A stretch of DNA of 6,126 bases from an uncultured Prevotella sp. Its GTDB lineage: Bacteria > Bacteroidota > Bacteroidia > Bacteroidales > Bacteroidaceae. The stretch is taken from assembly GCA_945827565.1 (NCBI GenBank), contig CALZNR010000089.1:1-6126 (forward strand), given 5' to 3'. This document shows, one piece after another, positions 1-4,832 of the stretch (its first letter is position 1; each line of letters opens with the position of its first letter). The position numbers were made by a program, and so were the translations under genes. The notes beneath the pieces were generated by a model. The model had not been told where the DNA came from. It was given only the letters and a program-made list of their open reading frames with translations, and did no database searches.

Positions 1-76
1 TAAGGAACATATCGCCGTTGGACATATCCTTGAATACGACGGGGCGATAGTTTTCAGGGTGAATACCTTTTTTCAT
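1..76 (-). CDS. rpmE2: 50S ribosomal protein L31 type B, N-terminal part (partial)
   Basis: A structural protein of the large ribosomal subunit. Only the first 25 codons lie in the window; the gene runs off the left edge. The minus-strand translation begins MKKGIHPENYRPVVFKD, followed by MSNGDMFL, which matches the type B L31 form found in Bacteroidetes. Type B proteins lack the N-terminal CxC zinc-ligand segment of type A L31, and none is seen here. The family is normally about 80-90 residues, so roughly two thirds is missing. The ATG at 76-74 is preceded by an A/T-rich leader without a Shine-Dalgarno sequence, as is usual in this phylum. The leader from the predicted start site is about 65 nt. 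It is transcribed divergently from the phosphatase gene. Identification is by recognition of the N-terminal sequence and is quite secure despite the short length. Confidence 0.9.
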   Translation of the reverse strand, partial: MKKGIHPENYRPVVFKDMSNGDMFL

Positions 77-146
77 TGTTCTTTACTGTTAATATATATA
101 ATGTGAATTTTCAAACACGATATTGGGATCATCCAATCACGGGCTG

Positions 147-177
147 CAAAGGTACAAAGATTTTCTTGTTTGGCAAA
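147..177 (-). promoter_or_regulatory. Bacteroidetes-type promoter of rpmE2
   Basis: Read on the minus strand, a -33 box TTTG (177-174) is separated by exactly 19 bp from a -7 box TACCTTTG (154-147). This matches the Bacteroidetes primary sigma consensus TTTG-N19-21-TAnnTTTG. Transcription would begin near 142, giving a leader of about 65 nt before the rpmE2 ATG at 76. The consensus is established knowledge; the start site is inferred. Confidence 0.8.
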
Positions 178-249
178 ATATTGCTTGCTTTTTTTCTTTT
201 TCGCATGTTTTTGTTCAAGATTTAAGGGGCCCTTCTCGCTGATTTTGTG

Positions 250-257
250 CACCTTTG
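250..257 (+). promoter_or_regulatory. candidate -7 box for the histidine phosphatase gene
   Basis: CACCTTTG at 250-257 matches TAnnTTTG except at the first base, and ends only 5 nt before the ATGATG start at 263. If used, transcription would start at or beside the start codon, giving a leaderless or nearly leaderless mRNA. No TTTG is found at the expected -33 distance (about 226-230 reads GC-rich), so support is partial. The box resembles those of rpmE2 (TACCTTTGCA) and of the gene at 2209 (TAACTTTGCA). Confidence 0.4.
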
Positions 258-262
258 CATCC

Positions 263-781
263 ATGATGACACGACTATTACTGGTAAGGCACGGCGAAAC
301 AATAGACAATGCCCGAAAAATCATGCAGGGGCAAACGCAGGGATTGCTCAACGAAGAGGGACTGAGACAGGCTGCACAACTGGCAGAGGAACTGCGGGGA
401 GTGCATGTGGATGCCTTTGTGGCAAGCGACTTGCATCGAGCCATCCAGACGGCAGAGATACTGGCAAAGCCGCATGGCATGGAGGTGCATACCACCCCCT
501 TGCTCAGAGAACGTGACTGGGGTGACTTTACCGGACGCTATATTCCCGACCTGCAGGGATTGCCTTTTCCTGAGAATGTGGAGCCGATGGACTGCTTGAT
601 GCAACGTTCACGGCAGTTTCTCAACGAGATGGCCACCCGCTATCCTGGTCAGTGCGTGGTGGCTGTAGGGCATGGCATTGTGAACAAGGCAATACAAGCG
701 GTGCATTACAAAAAAAACATCCGCGACATTGCGCGGATGGATAATTGTGAGATAAGAGAATTGCTTATCGGGCACCCCTGA
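263..781 (+). CDS. histidine phosphatase family protein (phosphoglycerate-mutase-like)
   Basis: A 172-residue cytoplasmic phosphatase of the histidine phosphatase superfamily, which transfers phosphate to an active-site histidine before hydrolysis. The signature LVRHGET is at residues 7-13, with the nucleophile His10 flanked by Arg9. A second basic pocket comes from the ASDLHRAIQTAEI segment (Arg59). LLRERDWGDFTG at 80-91 carries the likely acid Glu83. VGHG at 135-138 supplies the second catalytic histidine, His137. All core residues are present and the length is normal for the small-branch members (CobC, GpmB, PhoE-like). The frame is open further upstream, to an ATG at 170, but that extension is Phe/Cys-rich, lies over the rpmE2 promoter, and precedes the conserved start of the fold. 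The ATGATG at 263/266 is therefore chosen. The substrate cannot be told from sequence: small phosphosugars, phosphonucleotides or alpha-ribazole phosphate are all possible, and no cobalamin genes are nearby. Its 3' end overlaps the convergent secreted-protein gene by 17 bp and also carries that gene's terminator. Confidence 0.9.
   Translation: MMTRLLLVRHGETIDNARKIMQGQTQGLLNEEGLRQAAQLAEELRGVHVDAFVASDLHRAIQTAEILAKPHGMEVHTTPLLRERDWGDFTGRYIPDLQGLPFPENVEPMDCLMQRSRQFLNEMATRYPGQCVVAVGHGIVNKAIQAVHYKKNIRDIARMDNCEIRELLIGHP
710..739 (-). terminator. intrinsic terminator of the secreted repeat protein gene, inside the opposing CDS
   Basis: On the minus strand an 8-bp perfect GC-rich stem CATCCGCG / CGCGGATG (739-732 and 725-718) encloses a 6-nt loop and is followed directly by eight T residues (717-710). 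It begins 26 nt past the TAA (767-765) of the minus-strand gene, as expected for a Rho-independent terminator. It has no T-tract in the plus direction, so it should act only on minus-strand transcripts. It lies within the phosphatase coding sequence, over the residues KKNIRDIARMD. Confidence 0.85.
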
Positions 782-1925
782 AGTGGCTGCCACCTCCTCC
801 GTGACTTCCACCACCTGTCGAACCTGCACTTCTCATACTGCTACCCATGGAAGAGCGTGAGATGCTGCTACCTGGTGAACCTGCACTTCTTATACTGCTA
901 CCCATGGAAGAGCGTGAGATGCTGCCACCTGTTGAACCTGCACTTCTTATACTGCTACCCATGGAAGAGCGTGAGATGCTGCTACCAGAGGAGCGGACAG
1001 GAGAGGATGAAACGCTCCTCATGTTCGACTGTATGTTATTGCTTCTCAATGAAGAGCCTGTATTTCTATTGTATGTAGAACCTGTGCGGTTGGGAGCAGA
1101 CAGGGTGGTGCTGCTATTGTTGTTCTGGTTCACCGTGATGCGGGTGGAGCTGTTGGTGCGATAGCGGTTAAAACTGTTGCTGCTCACTGTGCTCCTGTCT
1201 ATATGGCGATCTTGATATCTTCCCATGTTGCCAGTGACAGTGTTGCCGCTGGTGCTGGGGCGATTGTTGCCGCTGTTGCCAGGACGACTGCCGTTGTTGC
1301 CAGGACGACTGCTGTTGCCATTGTTGCCAGGTCTGTTGTTATTGCCAACATTGCCCGATGGACGGTTGTTGTCGTGTGGCCTGCGTCCCACTTCGTGATG
1401 TCTGCCGCCATGGTTGTTCCAGCGGTCGCGCATACCGATATGTCCGTCGCCGCGATGGTAGTGGTTTCTTCTTCCATGGTAGTAGCTGCCAGTGCCGTAG
1501 TGTGTCCAGCAGTGTCCACCCCGATAGTGCAGATATACGGAAGGATGGCCAAAGTAGAAGTAGGTGCGCACCGGATAGCGGGCATAGATGCCAAAGTGCC
1601 AGTAGCCTCCACTCCAGTACAATGGGCGATAGAAATAGGTGGCGGCCGTAAAGGCTCTCCACTGTGCGTCTAACAGAATGTAGCTCATGTCCAAGTTGCG
1701 GCGTGTCCAGTAGGTGCCGTAAACATCGTCAACACTTGTCACACCCATCAGGTAGTCCAGGTTGATTTCGTAGGCAGCATTGTACTGCTCGTCGGTGAGA
1801 TTCAACTCGTATGCCATCTTGTCTGTAAGGAAAAGAGCCTCTCTCCTGGCTTGTTCATAACTCATAGCGTTCATGTTGATGGCGCAGGTGAGCATCAGTG
1901 CGAGGATGGATATTATCTTTTTCAT
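765..1925 (-). CDS. exported repeat-rich protein of unknown function
   Basis: A 386-residue predicted exported protein; I do not recognise a characterised family. A signal peptide is visible: MKK, a hydrophobic stretch IISILALMLTCAINM, and a likely signal peptidase I site after NMNA (residue 20). The Cys in LTC lacks a proper lipobox (Thr at -1), so it is probably not a lipoprotein. Residues 22-95 look folded and helical, with the segment LTDKMAYELNLTDEQYNAAY resembling helices of small periplasmic proteins. Residues 96-155 are very rich in Tyr, Trp, Phe and His (YFYRPLYWSGGYWHFGIYAR). Then follow a His/Arg/Gly stretch (150-185), Asn/Pro/Gly RPGNNG-type repeats (188-226), a Ser/Thr/Asn/Arg stretch (230-315), and three 19-residue Ser-rich repeats (about 315-371), ending in a Gly/His tail. 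The C-terminal two thirds is low in complexity and probably disordered, so a cell-surface or periplasmic structural role is plausible but unproven. It has its own promoter and a terminator. The start is fixed by the signal peptide. Confidence 0.8.
   Translation of the reverse strand: MKKIISILALMLTCAINMNAMSYEQARREALFLTDKMAYELNLTDEQYNAAYEINLDYLMGVTSVDDVYGTYWTRRNLDMSYILLDAQWRAFTAATYFYRPLYWSGGYWHFGIYARYPVRTYFYFGHPSVYLHYRGGHCWTHYGTGSYYHGRRNHYHRGDGHIGMRDRWNNHGGRHHEVGRRPHDNNRPSGNVGNNNRPGNNGNSSRPGNNGSRPGNSGNNRPSTSGNTVTGNMGRYQDRHIDRSTVSSNSFNRYRTNSSTRITVNQNNNSSTTLSAPNRTGSTYNRNTGSSLRSNNIQSNMRSVSSSPVRSSGSSISRSSMGSSIRSAGSTGGSISRSSMGSSIRSAGSPGSSISRSSMGSSMRSAGSTGGGSHGGGGSHFRGAR
820..990. repeat. three tandem 57-bp repeats coding 19-residue units
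   Basis: Copies begin at 820, 877 and 934 with an exact 57-bp period. They differ at only a few positions up to about 986, where the third copy diverges. On the minus strand each encodes a unit of the form SISRSSMGSSIRSAGSxG within the exported protein. The variants are Thr/Pro before a Gly and one Ile-to-Met change. The period is a multiple of three, so gain or loss of a copy keeps the frame. Confidence 0.95.
1254..1367. repeat. degenerate Asn/Pro/Gly-coding repeats (RPGNNG type)
   Basis: A short motif reading TTGCCAGGACGACTG on the plus strand recurs at 1276 and 1297 (21-bp period) and in weaker form at 1324 and beyond. On the minus strand it encodes successive RPGNNG, RPGNNGS and RPGNSG blocks at residues 188-226 of the exported protein. 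The copies are less uniform than the 57-bp units, suggesting an older expansion. Confidence 0.8.
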
Positions 1926-2011
1926 AACGTTTGGTGTTAAAGGTGAATAATTCTTTGATTTTCTCTCTCGTTCCTGTCCTTGTTGTGACGGGCAGGGATG
2001 TTTTTACATTG

Positions 2012-2042
2012 CAAAGAAACAAACAATTATTGGGATGCCAAA
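2012..2042 (-). promoter_or_regulatory. promoter of the exported repeat protein gene
   Basis: On the minus strand TTTG (2042-2039), then exactly 19 bp, then TTTCTTTG (2019-2012), which fits TTTG-N19-TAnnTTTG with one mismatch. The spacing is identical to that of the rpmE2 promoter. The start site should be near 2007, giving a leader of about 80 nt before the ATG at 1925. The -33 box abuts a palindrome (2042-2054). Confidence 0.7.
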
Positions 2043-2075
2043 GGGAAATTCCCTAAAGCATAGGGGGGATATCCC
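2042..2075. promoter_or_regulatory. two adjacent palindromes, candidate regulator-binding sites
   Basis: AGGGAAATTCCCT (2042-2054) has perfect 6-bp arms around one central base. GGGATATCCC (2066-2075) is a perfect 10-bp palindrome set in the imperfect longer form TAGGGGGGATATCCCTA (2061-2077). Read on the minus strand, both contain TAGGGA, then two or three A/T bases, then CCC. Their centres are about 22.5 bp apart, close to two helical turns, and sit at roughly -41 and -64 from the predicted start of the exported-protein gene. That is where an activator dimer would bind. The regulator is unknown. Confidence 0.5.
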
Positions 2076-2196
2076 TATTTCGGTTGGGGCTTTGCTTGCT
2101 TTGATGGTGGCATGGCTTGGCCCTGTGCCCTGCAAATAGTGGGTGGAAGCAGAAAAAGAGTGGGAGTGATGTGCCCTGTTTCTGAGATTATTTTAT

Positions 2197-2204
2197 TAAC
2201 TTTG
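2197..2204 (+). promoter_or_regulatory. candidate -7 box for the nucleotidyltransferase gene
   Basis: TAACTTTG is a perfect match to the Bacteroidetes TAnnTTTG -7 element and ends 4 nt before the ATGATG at 2209. Use of this box would put the transcription start at or next to the start codon (leaderless). There is no TTTG about 19 bp upstream (2174-2177 reads CCCT), so the -33 element is weak or absent. Confidence 0.5.
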
Positions 2205-2208
2205 CAGC

Positions 2209-2961
2209 ATGATGCAAGCCATGATTTTTGCAGCCGGACTGGGCACTCGCCTCAAGCCGCTTACCGATACCAAGCCCAAGGCACTGGTAGAGGTGGGAGG
2301 TAAGCCGTTGCTGTGGCACGTGATTCATCGCCTCAGGCAGGCGGGCTTCGGCAGAATCGTTATCAACGTGCATCATTTCGCCTCGCAGATAGTGGATTAT
2401 GTGCATGCCCATGATGACTTTGGGCTGGACATACGTATCAGCAACGAGCAGGAAACTCTGCTTGATACGGGGGGCGGAATACGACATGCCGCATCGCTGT
2501 TTGATGCCGATAGTCCAGTGCTTATCCACAATGTGGACATCCTGAGCAGTGTGGATTTGAAACAGTTGTATGAGGCTGCGGGTGACGCCGATGCCGCCTT
2601 GCTGGTGAGTGAGCGCACCACCAAGCGCTATCTGCTGTTTGATGCCGATGACGCTCTCTGTGGATGGACCAATGTGGAGAGCGGAGAGCTGAAGGGCCCT
2701 GTGGCAGACGGCAACATAGAGATGAGCGGATTGCAGCGTCTTGCCTTCTCGGGCATCCACGTGTTTTCGCCCCGTCTCTTTCCGCTGATGCAGTCCTTCC
2801 CTGAGAAATTTGGCATCATAGATTTCTATCTGCACGCCTGTGCCACCCGTTGCATCAAGGCAGTGAAGAGTGCAGAACTGCAACTGCTGGATGTGGGCAA
2901 GATAGACAGTTTGGCCAAGGCGGAGCAGATGTTGAAGCAGTTGCAGGCAAGCAGACCCTGA
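2209..2961 (+). CDS. sugar-phosphate nucleotidyltransferase (MurU-like)
   Basis: A 250-residue cytoplasmic NTP-transferase fold enzyme, expected to join a sugar 1-phosphate to an NTP, giving an NDP-sugar and pyrophosphate. The nucleotide-binding signature AAGLGTRLKPLTDTKPKAL is at residues 8-26 (catalytic Arg14 and Lys24). The base-binding segment LLDTGGGI spans 84-91. The metal-binding Asp is probably Asp110 in HNVDIL, where relatives such as Pseudomonas MurU have NGD. The second acidic region is LLDVGKID (226-233), matching the VDVGT segment that closes the family's fold. There is no C-terminal hexapeptide-repeat acyltransferase domain as in GlmU. The length and the TGGGI motif best fit MurNAc-1-phosphate uridylyltransferase (MurU) or a mannose-1-phosphate guanylyltransferase. 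No AmgK-like kinase partner is visible, so substrate is open. The ATGATG at 2209/2212 is the only start preceding the conserved MQAMIFAAG segment with a matching promoter. There is no terminator in the 48 bp before guaA, so co-transcription is likely. Confidence 0.85.
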   Translation: MMQAMIFAAGLGTRLKPLTDTKPKALVEVGGKPLLWHVIHRLRQAGFGRIVINVHHFASQIVDYVHAHDDFGLDIRISNEQETLLDTGGGIRHAASLFDADSPVLIHNVDILSSVDLKQLYEAAGDADAALLVSERTTKRYLLFDADDALCGWTNVESGELKGPVADGNIEMSGLQRLAFSGIHVFSPRLFPLMQSFPEKFGIIDFYLHACATRCIKAVKSAELQLLDVGKIDSLAKAEQMLKQLQASRP

Positions 2962-3009
2962 CATCGTGCTCAAAATAAAAATACGGAAAACACTTTACAT
3001 TATATAAAT

Positions 3010-4674
3010 ATGCAACAGAAGATAATCATTCTTGACTTTGGTTCGCAAACCACTCAGCTCATCGGACGCAGAGTGCGCGAACTTGACACCTTCTGCGAGA
3101 TTCTTCCTTACAACAAGTTTCCAAAAGACGACCCCTCTGTGATAGGTGTTATCCTGAGTGGTTCACCCTACTCGGTGCACGACCCCGAGGCTTTCAAGGT
3201 GGATCTCAGTCAGTTTGTTGGTCGTCTGCCAGTGCTTGGCATCTGCTATGGTGCACAGTTTATCTCGCACGCCCTTGGAGGCAAGGTGGAGAAGGCCGAC
3301 TCTCGAGAGTATGGACGCGCCCATCTGACAACGGTGAATACAGCCAATCCCCTGTTCAAGGGATTTGAAACGAATTCGCAGGTGTGGATGAGCCATGGCG
3401 ATACCATCACTGCTATCCCCGAAGGTTTTGAGTGCATTGCCTCTACCGATGATGTGAAGTTTGCTGCCTATACGGCCAAGGAGGGTGCCACTGTCTGTAT
3501 TGAAGGCAGCCAGCCTGTCTCCCTCGGTGGAGAAAACGGCGGGCTTTGGGCAGTGCAGTTCCATCCCGAAGTGTTCCACAGTGTGCAGGGCTCGCTGCTG
3601 CTCAAGAATTTTGTGGTGGATATCTGCGGGTCCAAGCAAGACTGGAGCGCCGCATCGTTTGTAGATACCACCGTGGCAGAACTGAAAAAGGAAATAGGCA
3701 ACGACAAGGTTATCCTCGGTCTGTCGGGCGGAGTGGATTCGTCTGTGGCTGCCGTGCTGCTGAACAAAGCCATCGGAAGCAACCTTACCTGCATCTTTGT
3801 GGATCATGGTATGCTGAGAAAGAACGAGTTCCGCGATGTGATGCACGACTATGAATGTCTGGGTCTGAATGTGGTGGGTGTGGATGCCAGCGAAAAGTTC
3901 TTTGCTGACTTGGCTGGAGTGACCGACCCTGAACAGAAGCGCAAGATAATAGGTAGAGACTTTGTGGAGGTGTTCAATGCCGAAGCAAAGAAAATCACTG
4001 GTGCCAAGTGGTTGGCGCAGGGCACCATCTATCCCGACCGTATAGAGAGCCTGAACATCACGGGCAAAGTCATCAAAAGTCATCACAATGTGGGTGGACT
4101 GCCCAAGGAGATGCACCTGCAGTTGTGTGAACCCCTGAAGTGGCTGTTCAAGGACGAAGTACGCCGTGTGGGACGACAGATGGGCATGCCCGAACATCTC
4201 ATCACTCGTCATCCCTTCCCCGGTCCCGGACTGGCTGTACGTATTCTGGGCGATATCACCCCCGAGCGTGTGCGCATCTTGCAGGATGCCGATGATATAT
4301 ACATCCGCGGACTGCGTGAGTATAAGGTGAAACTCAGTGGCGAAGAGGCACGCAAGGTGCTTGCTGCCGGAGTGCCTGCACAGATGAATGATGGCGAGAT
4401 AGAGGTGTCGCTCTACGACCAAGTGTGGCAGGCAGGTGCCGTACTCCTTTCCACCGTGCGCAGCGTGGGAGTGATGGGAGATGAGCGTACCTATGAGCAC
4501 CCCGTGGCACTGCGTGCCGTGACCAGCACCGATGCCATGACCGCCGACTGGGCTCATCTGCCATACGACTTCATGGCAAAGGTAAGCAATGAGATTATCA
4601 ACAAGGTGAAGGGAGTGAACCGCGTTTGCTATGACATCTCTTCCAAACCGCCTTCGACAATAGAGTGGGAGTAA
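3010..4674 (+). CDS. guaA: GMP synthase (glutamine-hydrolysing)
   Basis: Converts XMP to GMP using ATP and the amide of glutamine, the last step of de novo GMP synthesis; cytoplasmic. All signatures are present. In the N-terminal class I glutamine amidotransferase domain (1-205), the nucleophile Cys79 lies in GICYGAQ, and His185 and Glu187 in VQFHPE. The ATP-pyrophosphatase domain has the P-loop LSGGVDSS (238-245). The GMP-synthase C-terminal part has [17 protein letters not shown] (401-417), the substrate-contacting stretch [12 protein letters not shown], and the terminal KPPSTIEWE. At 554 residues it is longer than E. coli GuaA (525). By eye there are two inserts: about 18 residues before VQFHPE (roughly 158-176) and about 28 residues between the ATPase core and the dimerisation domain (roughly 439-466). 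It lies 48 bp after the nucleotidyltransferase gene, with no clear -7 box of its own in the A/T-rich gap, and is followed by a hairpin terminator. Confidence 0.98.
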   Translation: MQQKIIILDFGSQTTQLIGRRVRELDTFCEILPYNKFPKDDPSVIGVILSGSPYSVHDPEAFKVDLSQFVGRLPVLGICYGAQFISHALGGKVEKADSREYGRAHLTTVNTANPLFKGFETNSQVWMSHGDTITAIPEGFECIASTDDVKFAAYTAKEGATVCIEGSQPVSLGGENGGLWAVQFHPEVFHSVQGSLLLKNFVVDICGSKQDWSAASFVDTTVAELKKEIGNDKVILGLSGGVDSSVAAVLLNKAIGSNLTCIFVDHGMLRKNEFRDVMHDYECLGLNVVGVDASEKFFADLAGVTDPEQKRKIIGRDFVEVFNAEAKKITGAKWLAQGTIYPDRIESLNITGKVIKSHHNVGGLPKEMHLQLCEPLKWLFKDEVRRVGRQMGMPEHLITRHPFPGPGLAVRILGDITPERVRILQDADDIYIRGLREYKVKLSGEEARKVLAAGVPAQMNDGEIEVSLYDQVWQAGAVLLSTVRSVGVMGDERTYEHPVALRAVTSTDAMTADWAHLPYDFMAKVSNEIINKVKGVNRVCYDISSKPPSTIEWE

Positions 4675-4696
4675 AATCCTCCACCCGATAGAAAAC

Positions 4697-4750
4697 ACAG
4701 ACCGCATTTTCGCATTGAGCACACACAATACTAAGATGCGGTCTGTTTCT
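4697..4750 (+). terminator. hairpin terminator after guaA
   Basis: Perfect 11-bp inverted repeat ACAGACCGCAT (4697-4707) and ATGCGGTCTGT (4736-4746), starting 22 nt after the guaA stop, followed by TTTCT when the final stem T is included. The 28-nt loop is long for a classical intrinsic terminator and the T-tract is short. CGCAT at 4711-4715 offers an alternative inner pairing partner for the right arm. On the other strand the left flank gives GTTTTC, so weak two-way termination is possible. Confidence 0.65.
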
Positions 4751-4778
4751 ACAACAACCTTTACCTTCTAACATCTGA

Positions 4779-4805
4779 CCAAACTTAGCAACCAACCGAG
4801 TTTGG
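4779..4805. repeat. short inverted repeat upstream of the GH97 gene
   Basis: CCAAACT (4779-4785) and AGTTTGG (4799-4805) form 7-bp perfect arms around a 13-nt loop, ending 27 bp before the GH97 start. It could be an operator or a leader hairpin. No convincing TTTG / TAnnTTTG promoter for the GH97 gene is visible between the guaA terminator and 4833, so the regulation of that gene is unclear. Confidence 0.35.
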
Positions 4806-4832
4806 CATCCTGTTGAACTTAAAGACTAACCA

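Noticed and set aside
170..262. In-frame upstream extension of the phosphatase starting at an ATG at 170
   Set aside because: It encodes a Phe/Cys-rich stretch that overlaps the rpmE2 promoter, lies before the conserved fold start, and the ATGATG at 263 has a better placed -7 box.
820..990. Possible CRISPR array
   Set aside because: The units are contiguous 57-bp direct repeats with no unique spacers, and they encode an in-frame protein repeat.
847..1164. Plus-strand open frame over the 57-bp repeats with repeated MEEREML-type units
   Set aside because: It is the complementary shadow of the repeat-rich minus-strand gene. The regular look comes from the DNA repeat, and there is no promoter or recognisable domain.
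1203..1673. Plus-strand open frame rich in Ala/Val opposite the exported protein
   Set aside because: Composition is that expected from the complement of the Asn/Gly/His-coding sequence. There are no conserved features and the signal-peptide gene on the other strand explains the region.
2188..2973. Minus-strand open frame opposite the nucleotidyltransferase
   Set aside because: It spans almost exactly the real plus-strand gene, which has all family motifs; the complement translation has none.
3163..4728. Long minus-strand open frame (over 500 codons) opposite guaA
   Set aside because: It is a shadow of a highly conserved gene whose codon bias removes stops on the opposite strand; its translation has no recognisable domain.
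4780..4787. Minus-strand TAAGTTTG, a perfect -7 box pointing toward guaA
   Set aside because: There is no TTTG 19-21 bp upstream and no gene downstream on that strand; it is part of the short inverted repeat and probably chance.
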